Positions 35,036 through 43,925 of a DNA stretch of 64,000 nt are shown here, piece by piece (position 1 is the first letter of the stretch; the number at the start of each line of letters is the position of its first letter). The stretch spans positions 462,385 to 526,384 of the forward strand of contig CALVNH010000001.1 in the NCBI GenBank assembly GCA_944349635.1, given 5' to 3'. Below the pieces are notes generated by a model. That model did not search any database. It saw nothing but the letters and a program-made list of their open reading frames with translations, and was not told the DNA's origin. The stretch is from an uncultured Clostridia bacterium. GTDB lineage: Bacteria > Bacillota > Clostridia > Christensenellales > CAG-917. The position numbers and the translations under genes were made by a program.

Positions 35036-36052
35036 ATGACGGGTTTCGTTGTATCCGCATTTACGGCGACGGCAAAGGCGTTGACCGCGGCGGGCGGTTT
35101 GTTTGTCGTTTTTTGTCTGGCGGCGCTGGTCGTGTTGCTTCTGGCGGACGCAAGGCGGAGAAAATCTGTCCGTGAGGAAAAGAAGCCTGTTCTTCCTTTT
35201 GACGAAACGTCGGAAGTCCCGGGCGCGGAGAAACGCGAAGAGTCGTGGTCGACTCGCGAAGATGGCGGTGATGACAACAACGTCGGCACCGACGCAGAAA
35301 GTTGCGCCGACGTGAAAATCACGGCGCAAACGGAATTGCCGCGGACAGTCGCACCCGAAACGGACAAGGAAGCAGACGGGGGCGGGTCGTGTTCCGAAGG
35401 GCCTCGCGACGAGTCGGAATTTGCAAATCCGTGCGAGGAAGGGTACGGGGAAGATTTAAGTGACGGAACGTATGTCACTCCCTCTCTCGAAGAGCTTTTT
35501 CCGTATGACGACGAAGAAGATTACGACGTCGAAGCCTTCGCCGAGGAAGAGCTTGCCGAGGACGGTATAGCGGAAAAAAGAGCGTGGGGAGCAAAGCTGA
35601 CTTTCGTGCAGAAGATGAAGGCGACCACTCCCGAAAACAAGGCTATATACAATGCCGTCAAGAACGATTTGCTGTCCTATCGGGGAGTGAAATCCAGAAT
35701 CGTCGGCGGAGGGGATTACTTCAGGAAGAGGGGCAAGCAACTCGCAAAAATAGTGCTTATAGGCAGTACGTTGCGTCTTGCGCTGGCGCTTGACCCCGCG
35801 GCATACGATTACAACATCTATCACCAGCGCGACAGAAGCGGAATGAAGAAATACGCCGACACGCCGATGTTCGTCAAAATCCGTTCCAGGGTGGGAGTAT
35901 ACCGTGCTTGCGGACTCATAGCGGATATGATGGCGGCGGAGGGTAAGCGCAGGAACGGAAGATACATCGCACTCGATTATGCGCGAGAAATTATGATGAC
36001 GACGGAGGAGAGCGTCGTCGCGGTAAGGACGACACCGCACGACGCACGGTAA
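35036..36052 (+). CDS. Membrane-anchored protein of unknown function; paralogue B
   Basis: Encodes 338 residues. A single membrane helix at about 18-38 is followed by a Lys/Arg patch and a long acidic, low-complexity linker to about residue 180. The C-terminal 130 residues (LTFVQKMKATTPENKAIYNAV, VKSRIVGGGDYFRKRGKQLAKIVLIGSTLRLALAL, then MFVKIRSRVGVYRAC) align with paralogue A. In A the domain is cytosolic with a Cys cluster; here it is tethered. rocD follows six bases after the stop. I do not recognise the family. Confidence 0.75.
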   Translation: MTGFVVSAFTATAKALTAAGGLFVVFCLAALVVLLLADARRRKSVREEKKPVLPFDETSEVPGAEKREESWSTREDGGDDNNVGTDAESCADVKITAQTELPRTVAPETDKEADGGGSCSEGPRDESEFANPCEEGYGEDLSDGTYVTPSLEELFPYDDEEDYDVEAFAEEELAEDGIAEKRAWGAKLTFVQKMKATTPENKAIYNAVKNDLLSYRGVKSRIVGGGDYFRKRGKQLAKIVLIGSTLRLALALDPAAYDYNIYHQRDRSGMKKYADTPMFVKIRSRVGVYRACGLIADMMAAEGKRRNGRYIALDYAREIMMTTEESVVAVRTTPHDAR

Positions 36053-36058
36053 GCGCAA

Positions 36059-37264
36059 ATGACGGAAGAGAAACGCACGACCGGTTCAATAATTGCCGAA
36101 ACCGAACTGTACGGGGCGCACAACTATCATCCAAAGCGGGTTGTGATTTCCTCTGCCGAAGGCGCCGTGGTGACGGACCCTGAAGGCAGACGTTACTACG
36201 ATATGCTGTCGGCGTACAGCGCGTTGAACTTCGGGCACAGACACCCCGAGATAGTGGCAGCGGCAAAAGAGCAACTTGACCGAGTGACGCTGACGTCCAG
36301 GGCTTTTCACAACGAGCTTCTGGGCAAGTTCTGCAAAAAGCTGTGCGAGCTCACGGGGAAAGAGTGTGTCCTGCCCATGAATACGGGTGCGGAAGCGGTG
36401 GAAACCGCGCTGAAAGCCGCCCGTCGTTGGGGCGTTATGGAAAAGGGTATCGCAGACGGCGAACAGGAAATAATATGTTGCGACGGCAACTTCCACGGAA
36501 GAACCGTCACCGTGATTTCCATGAGTACGGACGAAACGGCGAGAAAGGCATTCGGACCGTTCACTCCGGGGTTCAGGGTGGTGGAATACGGCAAGGCGGC
36601 GGCAATAGCCGATGCCGTCACCGCAAACACGGCGGCGGTCATACTCGAACCCGTGCAGGGGGAGGCCGGCATCATAGTTCCGCCCGAAGGCTATCTGAAA
36701 GAGGTGCGTGAAATCTGCACCCGCAACAACGTGCTCATGATAGCCGACGAAGTTCAGACGGGATTCGCGAGAACGGGTGACATGTTCGCCTGCATGCACG
36801 AGGGCGTGACCCCCGACATATACGTGCTCGGAAAAGCGTTGGGCGGCGGGATTATGCCTGTCAGTGCGGTTGTGGCGGACCGCGACGTTCTCGGACTGTT
36901 CGAACCCGGCTCTCACGGTTCCACGTTCGGCGGCAACCCGCTGGCTTGCGCGGTTGCGCTGAAAGCCATGGAGATTCTCGTGCGTGACGATTATCCCGCA
37001 ACGGCGCGTCGCAAGGGCGAAAAGTTCGTTGCCGCATTGAGGGAAATCCGGAACCCCGAAATCGTCGATATAAGAGGCAGAGGACTGCTGGTGGGAGTCG
37101 AGTTTTCCGTGCCTGCCGCACCTTATGTCGAAAGACTGATAGAAAACGGCATTCTTGCAAAAGAAACACACGAAAGGACGGTGCGCTTTGCGCCTCCCGT
37201 CAACATAAGTGACGCCGAACTGGACGACGCGCTGCAACGCATCAAGAGGGCTCTGACCAGATGA
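36059..37264 (+). CDS. rocD: Ornithine aminotransferase
   Basis: Encodes 401 residues of class III PLP aminotransferases. Features specific to ornithine aminotransferase are the start YGAHNYHP, the Tyr/Ser-rich DMLSAYSALNFGHRHP, NTGAEAVETALKAARRW, the PLP-binding IADEVQTGFARTGDMFA and the Schiff-base Lys in YVLGKALGGG near residue 258. It interconverts ornithine and glutamate semialdehyde, linking arginine and proline metabolism. No other arginine or proline genes are near. Its stop overlaps the bioY start by four bases. Confidence 0.94.
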   Translation: MTEEKRTTGSIIAETELYGAHNYHPKRVVISSAEGAVVTDPEGRRYYDMLSAYSALNFGHRHPEIVAAAKEQLDRVTLTSRAFHNELLGKFCKKLCELTGKECVLPMNTGAEAVETALKAARRWGVMEKGIADGEQEIICCDGNFHGRTVTVISMSTDETARKAFGPFTPGFRVVEYGKAAAIADAVTANTAAVILEPVQGEAGIIVPPEGYLKEVREICTRNNVLMIADEVQTGFARTGDMFACMHEGVTPDIYVLGKALGGGIMPVSAVVADRDVLGLFEPGSHGSTFGGNPLACAVALKAMEILVRDDYPATARRKGEKFVAALREIRNPEIVDIRGRGLLVGVEFSVPAAPYVERLIENGILAKETHERTVRFAPPVNISDAELDDALQRIKRALTR

Positions 37265-37884
37265 AAGAAAAAACGGAAGAAATACCGAACGTCGCAACCG
37301 AAGGCGATATCGCCGAAAATTTCGGGCAGACTTCACGCGGGACAAGGCGCGGGAAAAGCGTCGAGAGAACAAAAAAGCTGGTTTATATCGCTCTTTCGAC
37401 GGCTTTAATTGCCGCTATGTCGCAAATATCCATTCCTTTGCCGTCGGGAGTGCCTCTCACATTGCAGACGTTCGCGATTGCGTTCGCGGGGTTTTTCCTG
37501 GGTTGGAAATTCGCTTTTCCGGCAATGCTCATTTACGTCGCGCTGGGCGCGGCGGGTGTGCCGGTGTTTGCGAATTTCACGGGCGGTGCGGCAAAACTGG
37601 TCGGACTGACGGGCGGATTCATCTGGGGCTTTGTCGTGCTTGCCGTGCTGTCGGGAACGGGTCTGAACAAAAAGGGCGCAGTGCCCGCCGTGGCAATGTC
37701 AACGGTCGGGCTCATTGTGTGTCACCTTTTGGGAATAACGCAGTATTCCCTTGTGTCGGGGACGGCGTGGGGTGCTTCCGCGCTTGCCGTTTCCCTGCCG
37801 TTTATCGCCAAGGACTTCTTTTCTCTGTTGCTCGCCTACTGGATTTCCGTTGCCGTGGGGCGCAGGGTTAAAATCAAATTCTGA
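37261..37884 (+). CDS. bioY: Biotin transporter substrate-binding protein BioY
   Basis: Encodes 207 residues: a charged N-terminal extension of about 38 residues and then six hydrophobic helices. Signatures are AAMSQISIPLPSGVPLTLQTFAIAFAG, GAAGVPVFANFTGG and TGGFIWGF. BioY is the S component of an ECF biotin uptake system; the energising ATPase components are not in this window. The ATG overlaps the rocD stop (ATGA), implying coupled translation, an unusual pairing. Confidence 0.93.
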   Translation: MKEKTEEIPNVATEGDIAENFGQTSRGTRRGKSVERTKKLVYIALSTALIAAMSQISIPLPSGVPLTLQTFAIAFAGFFLGWKFAFPAMLIYVALGAAGVPVFANFTGGAAKLVGLTGGFIWGFVVLAVLSGTGLNKKGAVPAVAMSTVGLIVCHLLGITQYSLVSGTAWGASALAVSLPFIAKDFFSLLLAYWISVAVGRRVKIKF

Positions 37885-37942
37885 ATTGCGTCCGCGCCGG
37901 GCGCGGCGTGTGATAACATCCGATAAGGGGGGTATACCGAAA

Positions 37943-38536
37943 ATGACCAAAAGCACCAACAAAACCGATTTGAGAATCCAACGCACACAGAAGGCCATAG
38001 TCGACGCGTTTTACGAACTCCTCGACGAAAAGGCGTTCAGCGCCATTACCGTCATCGACATCTGCGACCGCGCACTTATAAACCGAGGCACTTTCTACAC
38101 TCATTTCGAGGACAAATATCAGTTGCTCGACAAGTGCATAAGCGACATTATGTACGGATTGCACGAACAGGTGAAAAAAGCCCACGGGGAAAACGACCTC
38201 ATAACTTATTACAACGAGGTGATGAGCCTTGGTATCAACTTCCTTGCGGGGCACAGGCGCAGGATAAAGACCATTATCGTAAAAGCGGACAGCGCACTGG
38301 TATTTGACAAGGTGCACGAAATCCTCACGCACAACATCATCAACCGTTTGAGCAAGGCGAGACCGAAGGAAGGGAAGGGAAAGCTGCCCGCAGACATTCT
38401 TGCGGAATTCTTTGCCGGCGGAATCATTTCGCTCATCAAGTGGTGGTTGTTGGAAGAGCCCAATTACACGCTTGACGACATTCAGAAACAGCTGAGCATT
38501 CTTGCGGAAACCACTCTGAGCGAGTATTGCGCGTGA
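37943..38536 (+). CDS. TetR-family transcriptional regulator
   Basis: Encodes 197 residues. The N-terminal helix-turn-helix occupies about 12-58 with TVIDICDRALINRGTFYTHFEDKYQLL. The C-terminal part has the pattern of TetR proteins related to dihydroxyacetone kinase regulators and QacR-like sets, with no identifiable ligand site. ATG 37943 is the family start; the frame is open upstream into bioY. A G-rich run at 37927-37932 may be a poor ribosome-binding site. Targets could include the adjacent rocD-bioY genes, but this is only inference. Confidence 0.88.
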   Translation: MTKSTNKTDLRIQRTQKAIVDAFYELLDEKAFSAITVIDICDRALINRGTFYTHFEDKYQLLDKCISDIMYGLHEQVKKAHGENDLITYYNEVMSLGINFLAGHRRRIKTIIVKADSALVFDKVHEILTHNIINRLSKARPKEGKGKLPADILAEFFAGGIISLIKWWLLEEPNYTLDDIQKQLSILAETTLSEYCA

Positions 38537-38630
38537 GAAGAGGCAATTGAGGCGCAGGGATATCCCCTTGGGCACAGGCTTTCCGGTCTGCACACTCTGT
38601 ACACCGTGAGGAAAGGAAAACACGAAAACA

Positions 38631-38659
38631 AAAAGGACTCCGTTACGCGGAGTCCTTTT
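38631..38659. terminator. Bidirectional terminator between the TetR gene and the aro operon
   Basis: AAAAGGACTCCG at 38631-38642 pairs with CGGAGTCCTTTT at 38648-38659 around five bases. T runs on both strands let it serve both convergent units. Confidence 0.88.
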
Positions 38660-38729
38660 GCTCTTTGAATGTCCGAACGTTGACGCAAACGCTTCACGGG
38701 GGAGTTTCGCGGTTTCGGCAACGTGGGGA

Positions 38730-39170
38730 TTATTGACGTGCGGCGGCGTTTTCCGCAAGCCAGGTCAAGGCCTCGGCATATCCGTCGAACCCTTTTCCGC
38801 ATATCACTTTCTGCGCGTAAAGCGACACGAAACTGAACTTTCGGAAGTCTTCGCGGGCGTTGATGTCCGAAAGATGAACTTCCGCCGTGGGCAGTCCCAC
38901 GGCTTTCAGTGCGTCCAGCACGGCAACGGACGTGTGGGTGTAGGCGGCGGCGTTTATCACGATTCCGTCGTATCTGCCGTATGCCTGCTGTATGGCGGTC
39001 ACGATTTCGCCCTCGCCGTTGAACTGTACGCAATCGACTTCAACGGACAGCGCGGCGGCGGATTCTTTCACGAAGTTCACCAAATCCGCATAAGTTTTTC
39101 TTCCGTAAATTGCGGGCTCTCTTATGCCCAGCATATTTAGGTTGGGACCGTTGATTACAAGTATTTTCAT
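38730..39170 (-). CDS. aroQ: 3-dehydroquinate dehydratase, type II
   Basis: Encodes 146 residues. The start INGPNLNMLGIREPAIYG with its catalytic Tyr and Arg, the Asn in INAAAYTHTSVA, the catalytic His in VHLSDINARE and the Arg/Phe residues that follow are all diagnostic. It removes water from dehydroquinate to give dehydroshikimate. ATG 39170 overlaps the aroE-aroK stop by four bases. It is the last gene of the eight-gene operon. Confidence 0.96.
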   Translation of the reverse strand: MKILVINGPNLNMLGIREPAIYGRKTYADLVNFVKESAAALSVEVDCVQFNGEGEIVTAIQQAYGRYDGIVINAAAYTHTSVAVLDALKAVGLPTAEVHLSDINAREDFRKFSFVSLYAQKVICGKGFDGYAEALTWLAENAAARQ

Positions 39171-40420
39171 ATCGTTTCTCCGTAGATGCGGACAATTTCT
39201 TCCGCGGTTTTTTCGGGGGCACCGTTGTTGTCCGCCGTGATGTCGGCAAACGTTTCGTAAACGGGTCTGCGTTCTTCGTACATTGTTTTCAGTCTTTCGG
39301 CGTCCGTCGAGAGGGGTCTGCCTTCGCACGAGAGAGACCGTGTGTCGCGTTTCAGCCAGACAATAACGCCGTTCGCCTTGAGGTTGAGACGGTTTCTTTC
39401 GGACAACACGGCTCCGCCGCCGGTTGCGATGACGCAGCCCTGTTTGAGCGAACACTCCGCAACGGTTTCGCTTTCGATTGCGCGGAATCCTTTTTCTCCC
39501 CGTTCGGCGAAAATTTGCGGTATGCTTTTGCCCGTTTTCGTTTCGATGACGGCATCGGTGTCGACAAACGCCTTGCCCGTCTTTTCTGCAACCAGCCGTC
39601 CGACGGTGCTTTTGCCCGACGAAGGCATTCCTTCCAGCACGATGTTGCAGAGGGCGCGTTTCAGTTCGCGCGTGGCGCGAACGACGGTTTCTCCTTCTTC
39701 GGGAGTGAGCGCCGATACGGTGCGGCATTCGCCCAGAAAAATCTTTTTTGCCGCCATGGCCTGCGCGGCGAGCATGAGCAGTCCGTCGCCGCAGGGAATG
39801 CCGAGGCTCTTTGCCTGCGCAGCGAATCTCGTGCACAACGGATTGAACACGGCGTCGAACACCCCTTCGAGCGCAGGAAAACGCGAGAGGTCCAAAGGAC
39901 TTTTTTCTGTGTCGGGATACATTCCCACGGGAGTGGTGTTGACGACGATTTGCACGTCGTTCAGGGAATAGACGTTGCCGTAGTCGATTTCGCCGCTTCT
40001 GCTTGCCACCCGAATGCAACGAGCCCCTTCGCGACGAGCCAACGCCTGCGCGGTGTGAGAGGTTCCGCCGCTTCCGAGCACAAGCACGGACTTCCCGTTG
40101 AGCGAAATGCCCGCCCGCGAAATCGCGAAACCCATTCCTTCGATGTCGGTGTTGAAACCCAGCAGTTTTCCGTTGTCGTTGATTACCGTGTTGACGGCGC
40201 CGCAGGCAAGGGCTCCCTCGTCCGCGTAATCGAGATATTTAATGACCGCCTGCTTGTAAGGAATGGTTACGTTTATGCCCGCGAAATCGCGTCGGCGGAA
40301 AAAACCGTCCAGGTCTTCGGGCAAAACCTCGCAAAGACGATAGCCCTCAATCCCGAATGCGGCGTGCAGTTCGGGGGAGTGGCTGTGTTTCAACGGATTG
40401 CCTATCAACCCGAACTTCAT
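39167..40420 (-). CDS. aroE-aroK: Fused shikimate dehydrogenase-shikimate kinase
   Basis: Encodes 417 residues in one frame. Residues 1-250 are AroE: GLIGNPLKHSHSP, catalytic Lys56 in NVTIPYKQ, Asp92 in GFNTDIEG and the NADP motif VLGSGGTS. Residues 257-417 are AroK: Walker A GMPSSGKST at 264-272, the shikimate-binding Asp in VDTDAVIE, GEKGFRAIE and ATGGGAVL. Together they convert dehydroshikimate to shikimate 3-phosphate. The reading frame is continuous through the linker, with no stop or slip. It overlaps pheA upstream and aroQ downstream by four bases each. Confidence 0.93.
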   Translation of the reverse strand: MKFGLIGNPLKHSHSPELHAAFGIEGYRLCEVLPEDLDGFFRRRDFAGINVTIPYKQAVIKYLDYADEGALACGAVNTVINDNGKLLGFNTDIEGMGFAISRAGISLNGKSVLVLGSGGTSHTAQALARREGARCIRVASRSGEIDYGNVYSLNDVQIVVNTTPVGMYPDTEKSPLDLSRFPALEGVFDAVFNPLCTRFAAQAKSLGIPCGDGLLMLAAQAMAAKKIFLGECRTVSALTPEEGETVVRATRELKRALCNIVLEGMPSSGKSTVGRLVAEKTGKAFVDTDAVIETKTGKSIPQIFAERGEKGFRAIESETVAECSLKQGCVIATGGGAVLSERNRLNLKANGVIVWLKRDTRSLSCEGRPLSTDAERLKTMYEERRPVYETFADITADNNGAPEKTAEEIVRIYGETI

Positions 40421-41562
40421 TGCGACACCTCATAATAACTTCCCAGGAACACGAAGAGGTCGCTGCCCTGGTCGAGTTCGGCGACGAGAGCCAGAGTGTC
40501 GGAATTTTCTATCTGTCCTTCGAAGTCGAAGTAGAACATAAATTCGAAGTCCGTGCCCGGAACGGGGCGGGATTCCAGTTTTGTGAGGTTGAGTCCGAGA
40601 GTGGAGAACTTGTTGAGAACGCGATTCAGCGCACCCGATTCGTGAGGCAGCGACATCATAATGCTGATGCGGTTTGCGGGGGCGAATATTTTCAGCGTCT
40701 TGCTTATACATATGAACCGCGTGTAGTTGGAGTCGTTGTCCTGAATATTGGAGTCCAGCACGGCGAGGTCGTAGATATCGGCACAGCTTCTGGAAGATAT
40801 GCAGGCAATGTCGGTTCTGTCGGAAGAAGCGACGGCCTCCGCCGCCACCGCCGTGTTGGCGCAGGAAATCACTTTTGCGTTTTTGGCGAACTTTTGCAGG
40901 TATTCCGAGCATTGACCGATTGCCTGTTCATGGGAATAGATTTCCTTGATGCCGGCAAGAGTCGCGCCTTTTTTTGCAAGCAGATGATGGCAGATTTTCA
41001 GTTTTATGCTGCGCACGATATAGAAGTGATGTTTTTTCATCAAATCGTATACGGCGTTGACGCTGCCGACCGCGCTGTTCTCTATCGGCAGAACGCCGTA
41101 ATCGCACAATCCCTTTTCGACCGCCTGGAACACGCCTTCGAAGTTGCGGAAATACGTAATGTCGGCGATTTCGAAAAGCTTGTCCGCCGCGATGGAAGAG
41201 TAGCTTCCTTCCACACCCTGGCAGGCAACGGAGGAGCTGACGGGGAAGTATTGCTTGCCTTCCATAAGAGCCTTGCGAAGTTCGTCCGAAAGAGGAGTGA
41301 CGGGCGAAACCAATCTGCGCTGATAGGCGCGAGAAGTTTCAATAATAGTCTCAAACACACGTTTAAGATATATTTTTTGCTCTTCATCTACCGATTTTGT
41401 CACTCTCGCTATGATTTTCTTTTCGCGTGAGGGGTCGGCAACGGCACTGCGGTTGCGTGCTTTTTCCTCTCCGATTTCTTTGACGACGGATTGTCTTTCA
41501 AGGTAAAGGTCGGCAATTCGGTCGTCGATTGCGTCGATTTTTTTTCTCAGTTCTTCAATCAT
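40417..41562 (-). CDS. pheA: Bifunctional chorismate mutase / prephenate dehydratase
   Basis: Encodes 381 residues. An AroQ-class chorismate mutase spans 1-90 (LRKKIDAIDDRIADLYLERQ). Prephenate dehydratase spans about 108-285, with GVLPIENSAVGSV and the catalytic NYTRF. A C-terminal ACT domain at about 297-372 has the SLPHESGALNRVL and LNLTKLESRP signatures that bind Phe in feedback inhibition. It makes phenylpyruvate from chorismate. Its start lies 15 bases after the aroC stop and its stop overlaps the next start. Confidence 0.95.
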   Translation of the reverse strand: MIEELRKKIDAIDDRIADLYLERQSVVKEIGEEKARNRSAVADPSREKKIIARVTKSVDEEQKIYLKRVFETIIETSRAYQRRLVSPVTPLSDELRKALMEGKQYFPVSSSVACQGVEGSYSSIAADKLFEIADITYFRNFEGVFQAVEKGLCDYGVLPIENSAVGSVNAVYDLMKKHHFYIVRSIKLKICHHLLAKKGATLAGIKEIYSHEQAIGQCSEYLQKFAKNAKVISCANTAVAAEAVASSDRTDIACISSRSCADIYDLAVLDSNIQDNDSNYTRFICISKTLKIFAPANRISIMMSLPHESGALNRVLNKFSTLGLNLTKLESRPVPGTDFEFMFYFDFEGQIENSDTLALVAELDQGSDLFVFLGSYYEVSQ

Positions 41563-41577
41563 GTTTCCACTCCGTTT

Positions 41578-42687
41578 TTATGTTAGGTGCGCCACGGCGC
41601 CGTTATTTTCCGTTTTCAGCATTTCGTCCAGTATGACCAGCGCAACCGCGCTTTCCACCGCCGCCACGGCTCTCGGCACAAAGCATACGTCGTGTCTGCC
41701 GTGTACGGTGATTTCCGTCTCCGTCATCGTGTCGAGGTCAACCGTGCGTTGAGGAAGCGACACGGAAGGGGTGGGACGAAACGCCACCCTCATCGTGACG
41801 GGCATTCCGTTGGTGATGCCGCCGTTGATTCCGCCCGCGTTGTTGGTGGAAGTCGCCACCTTGCCGTTCCGTATGACAAACGGGTCGTTGGCGCGGCTTC
41901 CCGTCATCGACGATATGGAAAAACCCGCGCCGAATTCCACGCCTTTGGCACCGGGAATGCCGAAGAGCATGGCGGACAGTTTGCTTTCCAGTCCTTCCGT
42001 CATGGCGTCGCCGAGTCCTACGGGAAGTCCCGTCACCACGCACTCCACGATTCCGCCCGCGCTGTCGCCCCGGCGGGCTGTTTCCGAAAGAACTTTTTCC
42101 GCCTCTTCCGCTCCCGAGAGCATAGGCAAAGCAGCGTCGTGCGCAAGGGCGATTTCGTCGGCGGAGGGCACGTTCCCGTCGAGATAGCTTTTGCCTTTAA
42201 CGCCCGCGAGTTCGCCGATGTAGGCACCCACGTTCACGCCTTTTTGCGCAAGCAACTGAACGGCGATTCCTCCCGCGACGACAAGCGGCGCCGTCATTCT
42301 GCCCGAGAATCTGCCTCCGCCCGAGGCGGCGGCGTTGTCGCCGTCCTTCACCGCGGAAACGTAGTCCGCGTGAGAAGGGCGGGGGGTACGGGCGTAGCCG
42401 TAGTCGGCTTTCCTTACGTTGGTATTGTTTATATGCGCTTTTACGGAACTGTCGAGGAGAAGTTTTCCGTTGTCCGATTCCGTCACGCCGAAATCCCACA
42501 CGGCGGCGTCGTCCTCGCGACGCGGAGTCGAAAACAGATATTTTCCGCTTTTCCTGCGCTCCGTAAAACGGCGCAACTCTTCCGCGTCCACGGTTGCGCC
42601 GTGCGGCAGTCCGCTCAGCACCATTCCGATTTCTTCGGAGTGCGATTGTCCGTAAACGGAAAGATTCAGCACGTCAAATATTTTCAT
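41578..42687 (-). CDS. aroC: Chorismate synthase
   Basis: Encodes 369 residues. The family segments are GQSHSEEIGMVLSGLPHG, RPSHADY, AASGGGRFSGRMTA, the flavin-binding GGINGGITNGMPV, and near the end TVHGRHDVCFVPRAVAAVESAVALVILD. It forms chorismate from EPSP using reduced FMN. Its start overlaps the aroA stop by four bases. Confidence 0.96.
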   Translation of the reverse strand: MKIFDVLNLSVYGQSHSEEIGMVLSGLPHGATVDAEELRRFTERRKSGKYLFSTPRREDDAAVWDFGVTESDNGKLLLDSSVKAHINNTNVRKADYGYARTPRPSHADYVSAVKDGDNAAASGGGRFSGRMTAPLVVAGGIAVQLLAQKGVNVGAYIGELAGVKGKSYLDGNVPSADEIALAHDAALPMLSGAEEAEKVLSETARRGDSAGGIVECVVTGLPVGLGDAMTEGLESKLSAMLFGIPGAKGVEFGAGFSISSMTGSRANDPFVIRNGKVATSTNNAGGINGGITNGMPVTMRVAFRPTPSVSLPQRTVDLDTMTETEITVHGRHDVCFVPRAVAAVESAVALVILDEMLKTENNGAVAHLT

Positions 42688-43925
42688 ACGGTTTCACCTC
42701 CGAGGGCTTTCAAATCTTCGAAGAAGCGGGGATAGGATTTGGCGACGGGGGCTCCGTCGTCGATTTCTCCTCCGCATACCAGAGCGGCGACGCTTGCAGA
42801 CATCACCATTCTGTGGTCGTTGTATCCTTTTGCGGAAAACGGTTTTAAGGTGCCGCCGTGGATTGTCAGCGTATCGCCGTCCGTCTCGGAGCGAATTCCC
42901 ATTGCGGCAAGGTTTTCCGTCACGGCGGACAGTCTGTCGCTTTCCTTCTGGCGCAGTCTGCTCACCCCGGTCATGACCGATGTGCCTTTTGCCGCTGCCA
43001 TTGCAACCGACAGTACGGGAGCGAGGTCGGGCGTGTCGGTGACGTCCGTAACGACGGCGTACAGCGCGCTTTTGCGAGCCCGCACCGAATTGCCGACGAT
43101 TTCAATGTCGCCTCCCATGGCTTTGAGTATGTCCGCGACGAGGCGGTCTTTTTGCGACGATTCGGGATTCAGTCCCGTCACCGTCACGTCACCCGCCAAC
43201 ACTCCCGCCACAAGCATGAATGCGGCGTTGGACCAGTCGCCCTCCACCTCCGTTTTCTCGGAAGGAGGAGTCAGAACGCAGGGCTCCGAAACATAGCCGT
43301 CCGGGAGGGCGGAGATTTTCGCTCCGAAAGAGGACAGCACGTCGAGAGTCATATCGATGTATCCGCGCGACACGGCATCGCCTTTTACGACAAGACGGGT
43401 GCGGCGAGGCAGCGCGCTCATGGCGAACAGCATTCCGCTTATGTATTGCGAACTCACGTTGCCCGCTGTTTCAAAGACATCCCCCGTCAGTTTTCCCGTT
43501 GCCGAGAAGGGCAGTCCGTCTGCGGAAAAGGATATTCCCGCGGATTTCAGACAATCGGTCAGTTCGCCGAGAGGGCGTTGCGGCAATCGTCCTTTACCTT
43601 CGAAACGTGCGTTGGCACCCAGCGCGCAGGCGACGGGCAACATAAAACGCAGGGTTGAGCCGCTTTCGCCGCAGTCCAGCACGGGAGAGTCGGAAACTTT
43701 TTTTATCGGACGGACGGCAAATCCCGTTGCGGTGCGCGAGATGTCCGCGCCCAACGCGTTCAGGCATCTGACCGTGGCGTCTATGTCGTCGGAGGAAGCC
43801 CTGCAAAGGACGTTGCACCCCGCGTCCGACAACGCGGCGGCAATGAGTATGCGGTGCGCATACGATTTCGACGGTACGGCGGGTATCGTGCCGTTTATTT
43901 TGCAAGGACGGATTATTACACTCAT
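42684..43925 (-). CDS. aroA: 3-phosphoshikimate 1-carboxyvinyltransferase (EPSP synthase)
   Basis: Encodes 413 residues. Seen are the N-terminal VPSKSYAHRILIAAALSD, the CGESGSTLRFMLPVA motif with LGANARFEGKGRLPQRPLGEL, the central QYISGMLFA, and RQKESDRLSAVTENLAAMG with YNDHRMVMSASVAAL. The TLRFMLP segment, rather than the usual TARLM-type loop, is the one relevant to glyphosate sensitivity; I cannot assign a class with confidence. ATG 43925 overlaps the aroB stop; the frame upstream of it is not conserved. Confidence 0.96.
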   Translation of the reverse strand: MSVIIRPCKINGTIPAVPSKSYAHRILIAAALSDAGCNVLCRASSDDIDATVRCLNALGADISRTATGFAVRPIKKVSDSPVLDCGESGSTLRFMLPVACALGANARFEGKGRLPQRPLGELTDCLKSAGISFSADGLPFSATGKLTGDVFETAGNVSSQYISGMLFAMSALPRRTRLVVKGDAVSRGYIDMTLDVLSSFGAKISALPDGYVSEPCVLTPPSEKTEVEGDWSNAAFMLVAGVLAGDVTVTGLNPESSQKDRLVADILKAMGGDIEIVGNSVRARKSALYAVVTDVTDTPDLAPVLSVAMAAAKGTSVMTGVSRLRQKESDRLSAVTENLAAMGIRSETDGDTLTIHGGTLKPFSAKGYNDHRMVMSASVAALVCGGEIDDGAPVAKSYPRFFEDLKALGGETV

